From contig JAIPCJ010000003.1 in NCBI GenBank assembly GCA_021738245.1, forward strand, positions 1-64,000: a stretch of 64,000 nucleotides of DNA. The letters run 5' to 3'. Below the pieces are notes generated by a model that was not told the DNA's origin, ran no database searches, and was given only the letters and a program-made list of their open reading frames with translations. This document shows positions 20,723-31,452 of the stretch, piece after piece. The translations under genes and the position numbers were made by a program. Numbering within the stretch: the stretch's first letter is position 1; each line of letters opens with the position of its first letter. Source of the DNA: Methylotenera sp. Lineage in GTDB: Bacteria > Pseudomonadota > Gammaproteobacteria > Burkholderiales > Burkholderiaceae_C.

Positions 20723-20911
20723 ATGTTCACTGTCCCTCCCCCCAAGCCTGCGCCAGCCCCAACGGCCGACGTGCGCGGGCACCACAGCCAGGTGCCCTGC
20801 ATCGACAGCCAGGCCTTGCTCGGCCCCCGCGGCGAGGTGCACATCGTTCATCAAGGGCAGCTCTACCGCTTGCGCATCACCTCGCTGGGCAAGCTTCTGC
20901 TGACCAAGTAG
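20723..20911 (+). CDS. hemP: Hemin uptake protein HemP
   Basis: A small iron-regulated protein of 62 residues. The C-terminal half is the HemP domain: [20 protein letters not shown] then [16 protein letters not shown], ending in the typical KLxLTK. The N-terminus is Pro/Ala-rich. HemP is linked to heme acquisition and regulation in Burkholderiales. No hmu/heme-receptor genes are in the window; the Fur box and the DUF2325 gene are the only iron-related context. Confidence 0.9.
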   Translation: MFTVPPPKPAPAPTADVRGHHSQVPCIDSQALLGPRGEVHIVHQGQLYRLRITSLGKLLLTK

Positions 20912-20998
20912 CCCCGCCGCCCTGCGCTTCACCTGAACCTGCGCCAGCCAGCTGCCGCCAGCCCGCGCTCCTTGCCGCCCTTGCCTTGGAGACCTCGA

Positions 20999-22186
20999 AT
21001 GGCTGACGCCTGTTGCGCCGCCCACGCGGCCCTTCCCGCCACCACCGGTTCCCGCCGTCGCCGCCTCTGGGAACTGGGAAGTCATGCCCATTGCCCCGTC
21101 ATCGGCGTGTGCCTGCCCCTGGAGCGCGTGCGCCTGCTGGCCAAGCGCCATCTCGTGCTGCAGGGCGACGAGGACGACTACACCCTGCACTGCAGCCTGG
21201 TCACCGCGGCCGGGCGCCGCAACGGGATGGCCGAGGCGCTGCAGAAGGACCTGGAGCAGCGCTTTGCGCTGGACGTGCGCAGCGCCGCCCAGGCCAAAAG
21301 CCGCGACAGCCTGATGAGCTGGTGGCGGGGGCGTGCCGCGCAGGGCGAGGTGGCCGGCGCGTTGTGGGCCACGCTGACCCACCCCCGCTGCGATGAATGG
21401 CTGGAGATGCGCGTGCTCGGTCAAGTGCACATGCTGCAGCACCAGGTGGGTGCTGCACAGCGGGTCGACATGGCTCGCCACCGCGAGCTGGTGGCCGAGC
21501 ACCGGGCCCTGGCGCGTGAGTACGCCGAGGTTCAGCAGCGCGTGACCGCCTGGAGTCAGGCCCGCGCCCGCGAGCAGCAGGCCTGGGAGCAGGAGCGCAT
21601 CCAGCACCGCGCCGCCGTCATCGCCCTGCAGACCCAGCTTGGCCAGGCCCAGGAGCAGTTGCAGCACTGGCTGCAGGCCCACCCCGACCTGCCCGAGCGC
21701 GAAGCGCTGCGGGAGCGCCTGGCCGAGCAACTCGCGCGCAACCAGGCGCTGCAGCGGGAGGTGAGCCGGCTCTCGGCGCGACCGCAGGCGGTGGGCACCG
21801 AGGTCCGGCCCGTGGCAGCGAGCGCGGCGGTTGCCGGGCTGCCAGCCGCGCCGGTCAGCCTGGGGCAGCGCGTGGTGCTGTGCGTGGGCGGGCGCGGCGG
21901 CAGCGTGCCGCAGTACCGCCAGGCCGTGGAAGGCTGTGGCGCGCACTTCCTGCACCATGACGGCGGCGAGGAGCACAAGCCCGCGCAACTGGAGCCTCAG
22001 TTGGCTGCGGCCGATCTCGTCATCTGCCAGACCGGCTGCATCAGCCACGACGCCTACTGGCGCGTCAAGGACCACTGCAAGCGTCACCACAAGCGCTGTG
22101 TGTTCGTGGAGACGCCCAGCCGCAGCGCCTTCGAACGTGCACTGGCCGAGGCCGCAGCCGGCGAAGGGACAGCCCGGGAGGTCTGA
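20999..22186 (+). CDS. DUF2325 domain-containing protein
   Basis: The function is unknown. The 395-residue protein starts with a conserved-looking Cys-containing segment, [21 protein letters not shown] long Gln/Ala/Arg-rich coiled coil spans roughly residues 150-255. The C-terminal DUF2325 domain runs from [20 protein letters not shown] through [20 protein letters not shown]. The latter resembles a Rossmann-like fold with a conserved Cys. ATG 20999 is preceded by TTGGAGACC; the track start at 20972 lacks a site. Co-transcription with hemP would put it under Fur control (inference). Confidence 0.8.
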   Translation: MADACCAAHAALPATTGSRRRRLWELGSHAHCPVIGVCLPLERVRLLAKRHLVLQGDEDDYTLHCSLVTAAGRRNGMAEALQKDLEQRFALDVRSAAQAKSRDSLMSWWRGRAAQGEVAGALWATLTHPRCDEWLEMRVLGQVHMLQHQVGAAQRVDMARHRELVAEHRALAREYAEVQQRVTAWSQARAREQQAWEQERIQHRAAVIALQTQLGQAQEQLQHWLQAHPDLPEREALRERLAEQLARNQALQREVSRLSARPQAVGTEVRPVAASAAVAGLPAAPVSLGQRVVLCVGGRGGSVPQYRQAVEGCGAHFLHHDGGEEHKPAQLEPQLAAADLVICQTGCISHDAYWRVKDHCKRHHKRCVFVETPSRSAFERALAEAAAGEGTAREV

Positions 22187-22254
22187 GGGGAAGCCCGCAG
22201 CGGGCGGGCAAACTGGCTGTCGCACACTGCACCGACAAGCAGCCGGAGACTCCC

Positions 22255-23514
22255 ATGCCCCCCGTCGCCTCGCCCCACCAATTGGCCCGCCGCGCCATCG
22301 CCCTCGTCCTTGCGGGCGGGCGCGGCTCCCGCCTCAAGCAGCTCACCGATGCGCGCGCCAAGCCCGCCGTGTACTTTGGCGGCAAGTTCCGCATCATCGA
22401 CTTCGCGCTGTCCAACTGCGTCAACAGCGGCATCCGGCGCATCGGCGTGGTCACGCAGTACAAGAGCCACTCGCTGCTGCGGCACATCCAGCGCGGCTGG
22501 AGCTTCCTGCGGGCGGAGTTGAACGAGACGGTCGACCTCATGCCCGCGCAGCAGCGGGTCGACGAAGAAAGCTGGTACCGCGGCACGGCCGACGCCGTCT
22601 TCCAGAACCTGGACATCATCCAGAGCACCGGGGCGGACTACATCGTCGTGCTCGCGGGTGACCACATCTACAAGATGGACTACTCCAGCATGCTCGCCGA
22701 CCACGCCGCCACCGGCGCCGGTTGCACCGTGGGCTGCATCGAGGTGCCCAAGGCCGAGGCTACGGCCTTCGGCGTGATGGCCGTCGACGGCGACCGCCGC
22801 ATCACCGCCTTCCAGGAGAAACCCGCCGATCCGCCCTGCATCCCCGGCCGGGAAGGCACCTGCCTGGCCAGCATGGGCATCTACATCTTCAACGCCGACT
22901 ACCTCTACCGCCTGCTGGCCGAGGACCTCGCCGACCCCGACTCCAGCCACGACTTCGGCAAGGACGTCATCCCCAAGACCGTGGCCGAGCAGCGCGCGGT
23001 GGCACACCCGTTCAGCATGAGCGTCATCCACAACCCCAACGGCGCGCCGCCCTACTGGCGCGACGTGGGCACGTTGGATGCCTTCTGGGCTGCCAACCTC
23101 GACCTGGCCTCCATCAGCCCCGAGCTCGACATCTACGACACCGACTGGCCCATCTGGACCTACCAGCGCCAGCTGCCCCCAGCCAAGTTCATCCCTGACC
23201 ACAACGGCATGCACGGCATGACGGTCAACACCATCGTGAGCGCCGGCTGCATCGTGTCGGGCTCGCATGTCGTGCAGTCGGTGCTGTTCAACAACGTGCG
23301 CATCCGCTCCTTCTGCAACATCCACCAGTGCGTGCTGTTGCCGGGCGTGGAGGTCGGCCGCCATTGCCGGCTGACCAAGGTCATCGTCGACCGCGCCTGC
23401 GTCATCCCCGATGGCCTCGTCGTGGGCGAAGACGCCAAGCTCGATGCCGCCCGCTTCGAGCGCACCGACAATGGCGTCGTGTTGATCACCAAGCAAATGC
23501 TGGCCAAGCTGTAA
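22255..23514 (+). CDS. glgC: Glucose-1-phosphate adenylyltransferase
   Basis: Makes ADP-glucose for glycogen. The 419 residues carry the nucleotidyl-transferase motif [20 protein letters not shown] with the pyrophosphate loop, [46 protein letters not shown] and [19 protein letters not shown] beta-helix C-terminus completes the bacterial tetrameric form. It overlaps glgA by 1 nt (TAATG), a strong sign of coupling. Confidence 0.97.
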   Translation: MPPVASPHQLARRAIALVLAGGRGSRLKQLTDARAKPAVYFGGKFRIIDFALSNCVNSGIRRIGVVTQYKSHSLLRHIQRGWSFLRAELNETVDLMPAQQRVDEESWYRGTADAVFQNLDIIQSTGADYIVVLAGDHIYKMDYSSMLADHAATGAGCTVGCIEVPKAEATAFGVMAVDGDRRITAFQEKPADPPCIPGREGTCLASMGIYIFNADYLYRLLAEDLADPDSSHDFGKDVIPKTVAEQRAVAHPFSMSVIHNPNGAPPYWRDVGTLDAFWAANLDLASISPELDIYDTDWPIWTYQRQLPPAKFIPDHNGMHGMTVNTIVSAGCIVSGSHVVQSVLFNNVRIRSFCNIHQCVLLPGVEVGRHCRLTKVIVDRACVIPDGLVVGEDAKLDAARFERTDNGVVLITKQMLAKL

Positions 23515-24971
23515 TGCGCATCCTGCAAGTCAGCGCGGAGCTGTTCCCGCTGCTGAAGACCGGTGGCCTGGCCGATGTGGCCGGTGCGCTGCCGGCGGCC
23601 CTGGCGGCAGCGGGCGCCGAGCCGCGGCTCCTGGTGCCGGGCTTTCCGGCCATCCGCGAGTCCCTTACCCACGAATGCGCCGTCGCCCCCGTGGCGCTGC
23701 CCTGGAGCGAGGGCCGCGCGGCCCTGTTGCGTGGCCGCTTGCCGGGCTTCGAGATGCCGGTCTACGTGCTCGACGCCCCAGGCCTGTTCGACCGGCCCGG
23801 CAACCCCTACGGCGATGCGCTCGGCATCGCCTACCCCGACAACCACCGGCGCTTCGCATTGCTGGGCCTCGCGGCCGCTCGCCTGGCCGAAGGCGTGGAC
23901 GGCAGCTGGCGGCCCGAGGTCGTGCATGCGCACGACTGGCACGCGGGCCTGGCCTGCGCCCACATCGCCGCCAGCCGGTCGCGCCGGCGCAACGACGCGC
24001 GCACCGTCTTCACCATCCACAACCTGGCCTACCAGGGGCTCTTTCCGGCCGAACAGTTCTGCGAGCTCGGCCTGCCGCCGGCCCACTATGCGGTGGAAGG
24101 CGTGGAGTTCTACGGCCAGGTGAGCTTCATGAAGGCCGGCCTGCATTTCGCCGACGCCATCACCACGGTCAGCCCCAGCTACGCGCGTGAGATCCAAACG
24201 CCCGAGCAGGGCTGCGGGCTGGACGGCCTGCTGCGTCACCGCGCGAGCGACCTGCACGGCATCCTGAACGGGGTCGACTACGCGGTGTGGTCACCCGTGC
24301 GCGACCGCAGCCTCGCACAGCCCTACAGCATCGAACGACCGCAAGGCAAGGCCGACTGCAAGGCCGCGCTGCAGGCCGAATGCGGGTTGGCGGTGCGCCC
24401 CGACGCGCCCCTGTTCGGCGTGGTGAGCCGCCTGACCGAGCAGAAGGGCCTGCCGCTGGTGCTGGAGGCGCTGAACGACCTGATCGATGCCGGCGGCCAG
24501 CTCGTCGTGCTGGGCAGTGGTGACGCGCGCCTGGAGGCCGCCTTTGCCGACGCCGCCGCACGCCACCCCGGCCAGGTCGCCCGCCGCACCGGCATGGATG
24601 AAGGCCTGGCCCACCGCATCTACGCGGGCAGCGACGTGGTGCTGGTGCCCAGCCGCTTCGAACCCTGCGGTCTCACCCAGCTCTACGGCCTGAGCTACGG
24701 CGCGCTGCCGCTGGTGCACCGCGTGGGCGGTCTGGCCGACACGGTGGTCGACACCACCCTCGAAGACCTGGCCGCGGGCACCGCCACCGGCTTCGTCTTC
24801 AACGCCTTCACGGGCGACGCCTATCGCCGCGCGCTGCGGCGGGCGTTCGCGCTGTGGAGCCGGCCTGAGTACTGGGGGCGGGTGCGTGACGCGGCGATGC
24901 GCCAGCGCTTTGGCTGGGACACCGCCGCCCAGCGCTATGTGCAGGTCTATGAGGGCCTGCTACAGCGCTAG
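23514..24971 (+). CDS. glgA: Glycogen synthase (ADP-glucose-dependent)
   Basis: Extends alpha-1,4-glucan from ADP-glucose; GT5 family, 485 residues. It opens [20 protein letters not shown] with the KTGGL substrate motif, then VHAHDWHAGLAC, TIHNLAYQGLFP, and the C-terminal SRFEPCGLTQLYGLSYGALP. The ATG at 23514 overlaps the glgC stop. No glgB, glgX or glgP follows, so branching and breakdown genes must lie elsewhere. Its 3' end overlaps the convergent transporter gene by 12 bp. Confidence 0.97.
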   Translation: MRILQVSAELFPLLKTGGLADVAGALPAALAAAGAEPRLLVPGFPAIRESLTHECAVAPVALPWSEGRAALLRGRLPGFEMPVYVLDAPGLFDRPGNPYGDALGIAYPDNHRRFALLGLAAARLAEGVDGSWRPEVVHAHDWHAGLACAHIAASRSRRRNDARTVFTIHNLAYQGLFPAEQFCELGLPPAHYAVEGVEFYGQVSFMKAGLHFADAITTVSPSYAREIQTPEQGCGLDGLLRHRASDLHGILNGVDYAVWSPVRDRSLAQPYSIERPQGKADCKAALQAECGLAVRPDAPLFGVVSRLTEQKGLPLVLEALNDLIDAGGQLVVLGSGDARLEAAFADAAARHPGQVARRTGMDEGLAHRIYAGSDVVLVPSRFEPCGLTQLYGLSYGALPLVHRVGGLADTVVDTTLEDLAAGTATGFVFNAFTGDAYRRALRRAFALWSRPEYWGRVRDAAMRQRFGWDTAAQRYVQVYEGLLQR

Positions 24972-25844
24972 CCCGATCACGCCAGCCCCGATCAACGCAG
25001 CGCCGGCCAGCCGCCAGCCGCGTTCTCCTTCGCCCAGCAGCTGGCCACCCAGCAGCGCGGCGAACAGCATCGAGACCTCGCGGGCCGGCGCCACGCGCGA
25101 CAGCGGCGCCTCGCGCATGGCCATCAGCACGAGGATGTAGGCCAGCGGCCCGAGCCCTGCCACGGCCAGCACGCCGCGCCACGAGCGCCGCAGCTCGGGC
25201 CAGAAGCTATGCGCCTGGCGCAGGGCGACGGGCAGCTGCAGCGGCACGCGCAGCACATTGCCGAAGTAGTCGAGCATCAGTGGCGACACCAGCAGCACCT
25301 TGACGGCATAGCCGTCCAGCACCGTGTAGCCAGCGATCAACGTACCGGTGGCGGCGCCCCACCACAGGCCTGCGCGGCGGCGTCGTGCCGCCTCTGCGGC
25401 CTGGGGCACGCCGCGCCCCAGCAAGCGCGGCCCCATCGTGATCAGCAGGATGCCGCCCACCACGCCCGCCAGCCCCAGGGCGCCGTGCAGCCCCAGGTGC
25501 TCATCCAGCAGCACCACCGCGGCCAGCGCCGACAGCAGCGGGCGGCTGCCGCGGGCCACCGGGTAGACCACCGTCAGGTCGGCCGCACGGTAGCCTGCGA
25601 TCAGGCAATTGAAGTAGGCCAGGTGCACGAGCGCGCTCGCCGCCACGAAGCCCCAGGCCATCGGCGACCACTGCGGGATCTCGGCCAGCCCGACCCACAG
25701 CACGGCGGGCAGCCACAGCACGGTCACGCCCAGCGCGCAGCTGAAGACGAAATGCGGCCCGCCGCCCCAGCGCTTGGCAGCGAGGTTCCAGAGCGCGTGG
25801 AGGAGGGCGGCGGTGAGGACGAGGGCGAGTGCCGACGCCGGCAT
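24960..25844 (-). CDS. EamA/DMT-superfamily transporter
   Basis: An inner-membrane permease of 294 residues with about ten hydrophobic helices in two EamA repeats (repeat 1 ends around HLGLHGALGLAGVVGGILLI; repeat 2 ends around RGWRLAGAALIGAGVIGLAL). VYPVARGSRPLLSALAAVVL is typical of the DMT fold. The substrate is unknown; related proteins export amino acids or metabolites. It lies 1 bp downstream of ppsR, so it may be in the same transcript. Confidence 0.85.
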   Translation of the reverse strand: MPASALALVLTAALLHALWNLAAKRWGGGPHFVFSCALGVTVLWLPAVLWVGLAEIPQWSPMAWGFVAASALVHLAYFNCLIAGYRAADLTVVYPVARGSRPLLSALAAVVLLDEHLGLHGALGLAGVVGGILLITMGPRLLGRGVPQAAEAARRRRAGLWWGAATGTLIAGYTVLDGYAVKVLLVSPLMLDYFGNVLRVPLQLPVALRQAHSFWPELRRSWRGVLAVAGLGPLAYILVLMAMREAPLSRVAPAREVSMLFAALLGGQLLGEGERGWRLAGAALIGAGVIGLAL

Positions 25845-25845
25845 C

Positions 25846-26667
25846 TCAATAGATGAGCCGGTCCGGCCGGATGTCGCGCAGGATGGTGGTCGCGATCTCT
25901 TCGATGCTCTTGTGCGTGGACGACAGCCACGAGATGCCCTCGCGCTTCATCATCGACTCGGCCTCATTCACCTCGTAGCGGCAGTTCAGCACGTCGGCGT
26001 ACTTGCTGCCCGGGCGGCGTTCGTTGCGGATGGAGGCCAGGCGCTCGGGGTCGATGGTCAGGCCGAAGCACTTGCGCTTGTGCGGCAGCAGGGGTGCTGG
26101 CAGCTTGCGGCGCTCGAAGTCCTCGGGGATGAGCGGGTAGTTGGCCGCCTTGATGCCGTGCTGCATGGCGAGGTAGAGCGACGTCGGCGTCTTGCCGCAG
26201 CGGCTCACGCCCACCAGGATGACGTCGGCCCGGTCCAGGTTCTTGGCCGACTGGCCGTCGTCGTGCGCCAGCGAGAAATTGATCGCCTCGATGCGGTCGT
26301 GGTACTCCTGGCTCTGGGCCACGTTGGAGAAGCGGCCGACGCGGTGGTTGCTCTTGATGCCGAATTCGTCTTCCAGCGGCTCGATGAAGGTGCCGAACAT
26401 GTCCATGACCCGGCCCTGGCAGTGCTCGCGCACGACCTTGAGCACATCGCGGTTCACGAGCGTGGCGAACACGATGGGCGTCTTGCCCTCGCGCTGAGCC
26501 AGTTCGTTGATCTCCTGCACCACCGCCTGGGCCTTCTCGGCGGTGTCGATGAAAGGCCGGCGCACATGGCGCGGCTTGATCTCGAACTGCGCCAGGATGG
26601 AGTTACCGAAGGTTTCGGCAGTGATGCCGGTGCCGTCTGAGACGAAATACACGGTTCTGTCGGACAT
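25846..26667 (-). CDS. ppsR: Phosphoenolpyruvate synthase regulatory protein (bifunctional kinase/pyrophosphorylase)
   Basis: DUF299 family, 273 residues. It inactivates PEP synthase by ADP-dependent phosphorylation and reactivates it by Pi-dependent dephosphorylation. It starts MSDRTVYFVSDGTGITAET and has the P-loop GVSRCGKTPTSLYLA. SKYADVLNCRYEVNEAE and GISWLSSTHKSIEEIA are typical. Divergent transcription from its target ppsA across a 207-bp gap supports the assignment. Confidence 0.96.
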   Translation of the reverse strand: MSDRTVYFVSDGTGITAETFGNSILAQFEIKPRHVRRPFIDTAEKAQAVVQEINELAQREGKTPIVFATLVNRDVLKVVREHCQGRVMDMFGTFIEPLEDEFGIKSNHRVGRFSNVAQSQEYHDRIEAINFSLAHDDGQSAKNLDRADVILVGVSRCGKTPTSLYLAMQHGIKAANYPLIPEDFERRKLPAPLLPHKRKCFGLTIDPERLASIRNERRPGSKYADVLNCRYEVNEAESMMKREGISWLSSTHKSIEEIATTILRDIRPDRLIY

Positions 26668-26728
26668 GGCGGGCTCGCGGCGAGATCAAGGGGGTCGAGG
26701 AAGTTCCCATCATAGGAGCGGCCCCGCC

Positions 26729-26734
26729 TAGAAT
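26729..26734 (+). promoter_or_regulatory. Candidate -10 (TAGAAT) for ppsA in the divergent ppsR/ppsA region
   Basis: TAGAAT lies 140 bp before the ppsA ATG, but no convincing -35 element is seen at 16-18 bp. On the opposite strand TATGAT (complement of about 26710-26715) could serve ppsR. The rest of the gap shows no gene. Confidence 0.3.
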
Positions 26735-26874
26735 CGCCGCCAATTGCTTTGCCCCACCATGCGCACCCCCACCTCATTCCAAGAACACCTCACCGGTGTG
26801 AACACGCGCCGTAACCGGCCGTGCCTGGGTGCAGCGGACACAGCCCCGAGTTTTCAACCTCCCGGAGTTTTCCC

Positions 26875-29274
26875 ATGTCTGCTGCACGCTTTGAGGCGAC
26901 CGCCCTGGTCGTTCCGTTTGAGAACCTGAGGATGACCGACGTCGAGGCTGTTGGCGGTAAGAACGCCAGCCTCGGCGAAATGATCTCCCAGCTCTCGGAT
27001 GCCGGCGTCCGCGTGCCCGGTGGCTTTGCCACCACGGCGCACGCTTTCCGACAGTTTCTGAAGCACGAAGGCCTGGACGCGCGCATCGCGGCGCGCCTGT
27101 CCACGCTCAACACCGACGACGTCCGCGCGCTGGCCGAAGCCGGCGCCGAGATCCGTGGCTGGATCGAGGCCCAGCCCTTCCCGGCCGACCTGGAGGCCCA
27201 GGTGCGCACGGCCTACGAGCGCCTGACCGCCGACAACCCCGACGCCACCTTCGCCGTGCGTTCTTCCGCCACGGCCGAAGACCTGCCCGACGCCTCCTTC
27301 GCCGGCCAGCAGGAGACCTTCCTGAACGTGCATGGCATCGACGAGGTGCTGCACAAGATGCGCGAGGTCTTCGCCTCGCTGTACAACGATCGCGCCATCA
27401 GCTACCGCGTGCACAAGGGCTTCGCCCACGGTGACGTGGCGCTGTCGGCGGGCGTGCAGCGCATGGTGCGCAGCGACCTCGGCTCGGCTGGCGTGATGTT
27501 CACCATCGACACCGAGAGCGGCTTCCAGGACGTGGTCTTCATCACGTCCAGCTATGGCCTGGGTGAGACGGTGGTGCAGGGTGCCGTGAACCCGGACGAG
27601 TTCTACGTCCACAAGCCCGCGCTGAAGAACGGCAAGCTGGCCATCATCCGCCGCAACCTGGGCTCCAAGCTGATCCGCATGGAGTTCGCGACGCCGGAAG
27701 AGAAGGCCGCCTCCGGCAAGCTCGTCAAGACCGTGGACACCGCGCCTGAAGCCCGCAACCGCTACTCGCTCAACGACACGGAAGTGACTGAGCTGGCCAA
27801 GTACGCGCTCATCATCGAGCAGCACTACGGCCGGGCGATGGACATCGAGTGGGGCCGCGACGGCGTCGACGGCAAGCTCTACATCCTGCAGGCCCGCCCC
27901 GAGACGGTGAAGAGCCAGGCCGCCGGCCAGGTCGAGCATCACTACAAGCTCAAGGCCCACAGTGCGGTGCTCGCCGAAGGCCGCGCCATCGGCCAGAAGA
28001 TCGGCACCGGCCCCGTGCGCCTCGTGGAGAGCGTGGCCGAAATGGAGCGCGTGCAGCCGGGCGACGTGCTCGTGACCGACATGACCGACCCGAACTGGGA
28101 GCCGGTCATGAAGCGCGCCAGCGCCATCGTCACCAACCGCGGTGGCCGCACCTGCCACGCGGCCATCATTGCGCGTGAGCTCGGCATCCCGGCTGTGGTC
28201 GGCTGCGGGGACGCCACCGAGACGCTGAAGGACGGCCAGCTCGTGACGGTGGCCTGCTCGGAAGGCGACACCGGCTACATCTACGACGGCCTGCTGGAGA
28301 CCGAGGTCAGCGAGGTGCACCGCGGCGAGCTGCCGTACTGCCCCATCAAGATCATGATGAACGTCGGCAACCCGCAGCTGGCTTTCAACTTCGCGCAGAT
28401 GCCCTCGGGCGGCGTGGGCCTGGCGCGGCTCGAGTTCATCATCAACAACAACATCGGCGTCCACCCGAAGGCCATCCTGGACTATCCGAACATCGATGCC
28501 GACCTCAAGAAGGCCGTCGAGTCGGTGGCCCGCGGTCATGCCTCGCCGCGCGCCTTCTACGTCGACAAGCTGGCCGAAGGCATCGCGACGATTGCCGCAG
28601 CCTTCTTCCCGCGCCCGGTCATCGTGCGCCTGTCGGACTTCAAGTCCAACGAGTACCGCAAGCTCATCGGCGGCACGCGTTACGAGCCGGACGAAGAAAA
28701 CCCGATGCTGGGCTTCCGCGGCGCGTCGCGCTACATCAGCGGGGAGTTCCAGGACGCCTTCGCCATGGAATGCGAGGCGCTGAAGCGTGTGCGCAAGGAC
28801 ATGGGCCTGACCAACGTGGAGATCATGGTGCCCTTCGTGCGCACCGTGCGCCAGGCGGAGCAGGTGGTCGGCATGCTGGCCGAGAAGGGCCTGAAGCGCG
28901 GTGTGGACGGCCTGCGCGTCATCATGATGTGCGAGGTGCCGAGCAACGCCATCCTGGCCGAGCAGTTCCTGGAGCACTTCGACGGCATGTCCATCGGCTC
29001 CAACGACCTGACCCAGCTCACCCTGGGCCTGGACCGTGATTCCGGCCTTGAGCAGCTCGCTGGCGACTTCGACGAGCGCGATCCGGCCGTCAAGGCCATG
29101 ATCTCGCGTGCCATCCGCGCCTGCCGCGCGACCGGCAAGTACATCGGCATCTGCGGCCAGGGCCCCAGCGACCACCCCGACTTCGCCGACTGGCTGGCCG
29201 AGGAGGGCATCGTGTCGATCTCGCTGAACCCCGACACCGTGATCGATACCTGGCAGCGCCTGGCCGCCAAGTAA
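26875..29274 (+). CDS. ppsA: Phosphoenolpyruvate synthase
   Basis: Converts pyruvate and ATP to PEP, AMP and Pi for gluconeogenesis. The 799 residues start at [20 protein letters not shown] (ATP-grasp domain). The phospho-His swivelling domain has [20 protein letters not shown]. The C-terminal PEP/pyruvate TIM barrel ends with [23 protein letters not shown] 26875 follows CTCCCGGAG with a slightly long gap; the track start at 26821 is rejected. Confidence 0.97.
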   Translation: MSAARFEATALVVPFENLRMTDVEAVGGKNASLGEMISQLSDAGVRVPGGFATTAHAFRQFLKHEGLDARIAARLSTLNTDDVRALAEAGAEIRGWIEAQPFPADLEAQVRTAYERLTADNPDATFAVRSSATAEDLPDASFAGQQETFLNVHGIDEVLHKMREVFASLYNDRAISYRVHKGFAHGDVALSAGVQRMVRSDLGSAGVMFTIDTESGFQDVVFITSSYGLGETVVQGAVNPDEFYVHKPALKNGKLAIIRRNLGSKLIRMEFATPEEKAASGKLVKTVDTAPEARNRYSLNDTEVTELAKYALIIEQHYGRAMDIEWGRDGVDGKLYILQARPETVKSQAAGQVEHHYKLKAHSAVLAEGRAIGQKIGTGPVRLVESVAEMERVQPGDVLVTDMTDPNWEPVMKRASAIVTNRGGRTCHAAIIARELGIPAVVGCGDATETLKDGQLVTVACSEGDTGYIYDGLLETEVSEVHRGELPYCPIKIMMNVGNPQLAFNFAQMPSGGVGLARLEFIINNNIGVHPKAILDYPNIDADLKKAVESVARGHASPRAFYVDKLAEGIATIAAAFFPRPVIVRLSDFKSNEYRKLIGGTRYEPDEENPMLGFRGASRYISGEFQDAFAMECEALKRVRKDMGLTNVEIMVPFVRTVRQAEQVVGMLAEKGLKRGVDGLRVIMMCEVPSNAILAEQFLEHFDGMSIGSNDLTQLTLGLDRDSGLEQLAGDFDERDPAVKAMISRAIRACRATGKYIGICGQGPSDHPDFADWLAEEGIVSISLNPDTVIDTWQRLAAK

Positions 29275-29297
29275 GCCTTCGCGCCTTGCTCGCATCG

Positions 29298-29331
29298 GCC
29301 CGGGTTCTCCGCAGGGGAATCCGGGCTTTTT
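29298..29331 (+). terminator. Rho-independent terminator after ppsA
   Basis: GCCCGG...TTCTCC pairs with GGGGAA...CCGGGC around loop GCAG, followed by TTTTT. It ends 19 bp before the symporter start. Confidence 0.8.
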
Positions 29332-29349
29332 GTTGCCGATGATCCGGAT

Positions 29350-31437
29350 GTGCCCGATTCCCTGACCTCAAGCCTGCACCGCCTGCATCGGCGCTATGCG
29401 CTCTTCACCCTGAGCTTCATCGGGCTCGTGCTGGCACTCGGCCTGGCCGAGCAGCGCGGCATGCCCAAGGCCTGGATCGGCTACACCTTCCTCGTGGCCA
29501 CGGTGCTGGTGTATGCCGTCATCGGCATCCTGTGCCGCACGACGGACCCGGCCGAGTATTTCGTCGCGGGGCGACGCGTGCCGGCGCTCTACAACGGCAT
29601 GGCCGCAGGCGCTGACTGGATGAGTGCCGCGACCTTCATCGGGCTGGCCGGCACCCTCTACGCGAGCGGCTATGCCGGCCTGGCCTACGTGCTGGGCTGG
29701 ACGGGCGGTTTCGTGCTGCTCGCGCTTTGCATTGCGCCCTACCTGCGCCGCTTCGGCCAGTTCACCGTGGCCGACTTCCTGGCCGAGCGCTTCGAGAGCC
29801 GCACGCTGCGGCTGGTGGGCGCCTGCGCCGCCATCCTGGTGTCCTTCGTCTACCTCGTGGCGCAGATCTACGGCGTGGGCCTGATCACGACGCGGCTCAC
29901 GGGCCTGGGCTTCGAGGTGGGCGTGTTCGTCGGGTTGGGCGGAGTCCTGGTGTGCTCGTTCCTGGGCGGCATGCGCGCCGTGACCTGGACCCAGGTCGCC
30001 CAGTACCTCATCATGATCCTGGCCTACCTGGTGCCGGTGATCTGGCTCAGCGTCAAGCAGACCGGCTGGCCGCTGCCGCAGTTGGTCTATGGGCAGCAAC
30101 TGCACCAGCTGGCGCAGCGCGAGCAGCAGCTCATCCACGACCCCGGCGAGCTGCAGGTGCGCGCCATCCACCAGGAGCGCGCCCAGGCCGCGGCCGCCCG
30201 CTTGGCCGACGTGCCCCAGGCGCTGGCCCACGCCCAGGCCGAGGCTGCTGCCAGCGTCGCCGCCTTGAAGCAGGCCAACGCGCCGCTGGCGCAGATCCAG
30301 GCGGCCGAGAAGCAGCGCGCCGCCCTGCCGCGCACGGCCGCCGAGGCCGAGGAGCGCTGGCGTCGCGAGCTCGCGGCCGAAGCCAGCATGGCCCAGCCGC
30401 TCTCGGGCCTGGCGCCGCACACCCAGCCCTTCGCCGGGCCGAGCGCCGCCTCCGCCGACGGTGACCTGGCCGACGGTGCTCAGGCCAGCGAGGCGCGACG
30501 CAACTTCATCGCCCTGGTGCTGTGCCTGATGGTCGGCACGGCAGGCCTGCCGCACTTGCTGACGCGCTACTACACCACCACCACGGTGGCCACCGCGCGC
30601 TCATCGGTCGCGTGGTCGCTCGTCTTCATCAGCCTGCTGTATCTCACCGCGCCAGCCTTGGCGGTCATGGTCAAGACCGAGGTCTTCAACGACCTCGTCG
30701 GCAGCAGCTTCGATCAGCTGCCCGCCTGGATCCGCCAGTGGCAGCGGGTGGACCCGGCGCTGCTGTCGGCAGTCGACCTGAACGGCGACGGCCGGCTGCA
30801 GCTGGGTGAGCTCCGGCTGCATCCCGATCTCGTCATGCTCGTGATGCCGGAGCTCGGCGGGCTGCCCTATGTCATCTCAGGCATGGTGGCGGCGGGCGGT
30901 CTGGCCGCGGCACTCTCGACCGCAGACGGGTTGCTGCTGGCGATCTCCAGCGCGCTGTCCCACGATCTGTACTACAAGGCCATCAACCCCGAGGCCTCGC
31001 GCACCCGGCGCGTCACGCTGTCCAAGGCGCTACTGCTGGCGGCGGCTCTCGCGGCGGCGGCGGTCGCCTCCAGCCGGCCGGCTGACATCCTGGCGGTCGT
31101 GACGGCGGCGTTCTCGATTGCCGGCTCGACCTTCTTCCCGGCGCTGGTGGCCGGGGTGTTCTGGCGCCGGGCGAACCGGGCCGGCGCACTGGCGGGCATG
31201 CTCACGGGCCTGGGTGTGTGCCTCGCGTATCTCGTGGCGACTCACCCCAGCATGCGCGGCCTGCTTGGTTTGTCAGGGCCCGCGCCCCTGATCTGGGGCA
31301 TCCAGCCCGCCGCGGCCGGGGTGTTCGGCGTACCGGCTGGCGCGCTGGCGCTGGCGGTCGTGAGCCTGCTCACGGCAGCGCCGGGCGAGCGCCAGCGTGA
31401 TTTCGTCAACGCGCTGCGCAGCCCTGGGAAGCCTTGA
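29350..31437 (+). CDS. Sodium:solute symporter, VC_2705-like, with large cytoplasmic or periplasmic insertions
   Basis: An SSS-family permease of 695 residues, longer than the usual 500-600. N-terminal helices carry the VC_2705/acetate-permease pattern DPAEYFVAGRRVPALYNGMA and GADWMSAATFIGLAG. After about helix 6 a charged Ala/Gln-rich coiled-coil insertion spans roughly residues 250-360. Helices resume at LMVGTAGLPHLLTRYYTT. A 12-residue EF-hand-type loop, DLNGDGRLQLGE (476-487), sits in a second loop. Start is GTG. Likely an organic acid carrier; substrate unproven. Confidence 0.82.
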   Translation: MPDSLTSSLHRLHRRYALFTLSFIGLVLALGLAEQRGMPKAWIGYTFLVATVLVYAVIGILCRTTDPAEYFVAGRRVPALYNGMAAGADWMSAATFIGLAGTLYASGYAGLAYVLGWTGGFVLLALCIAPYLRRFGQFTVADFLAERFESRTLRLVGACAAILVSFVYLVAQIYGVGLITTRLTGLGFEVGVFVGLGGVLVCSFLGGMRAVTWTQVAQYLIMILAYLVPVIWLSVKQTGWPLPQLVYGQQLHQLAQREQQLIHDPGELQVRAIHQERAQAAAARLADVPQALAHAQAEAAASVAALKQANAPLAQIQAAEKQRAALPRTAAEAEERWRRELAAEASMAQPLSGLAPHTQPFAGPSAASADGDLADGAQASEARRNFIALVLCLMVGTAGLPHLLTRYYTTTTVATARSSVAWSLVFISLLYLTAPALAVMVKTEVFNDLVGSSFDQLPAWIRQWQRVDPALLSAVDLNGDGRLQLGELRLHPDLVMLVMPELGGLPYVISGMVAAGGLAAALSTADGLLLAISSALSHDLYYKAINPEASRTRRVTLSKALLLAAALAAAAVASSRPADILAVVTAAFSIAGSTFFPALVAGVFWRRANRAGALAGMLTGLGVCLAYLVATHPSMRGLLGLSGPAPLIWGIQPAAAGVFGVPAGALALAVVSLLTAAPGERQRDFVNALRSPGKP

Positions 31438-31452
31438 CGCCAGGCCGCTGAT

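Noticed and set aside
26854-29295. 813-residue antisense ORF opposite ppsA
   Set aside because: A composition shadow; ppsA is unambiguous and the antisense product is His/Gly/Leu-rich without motifs.
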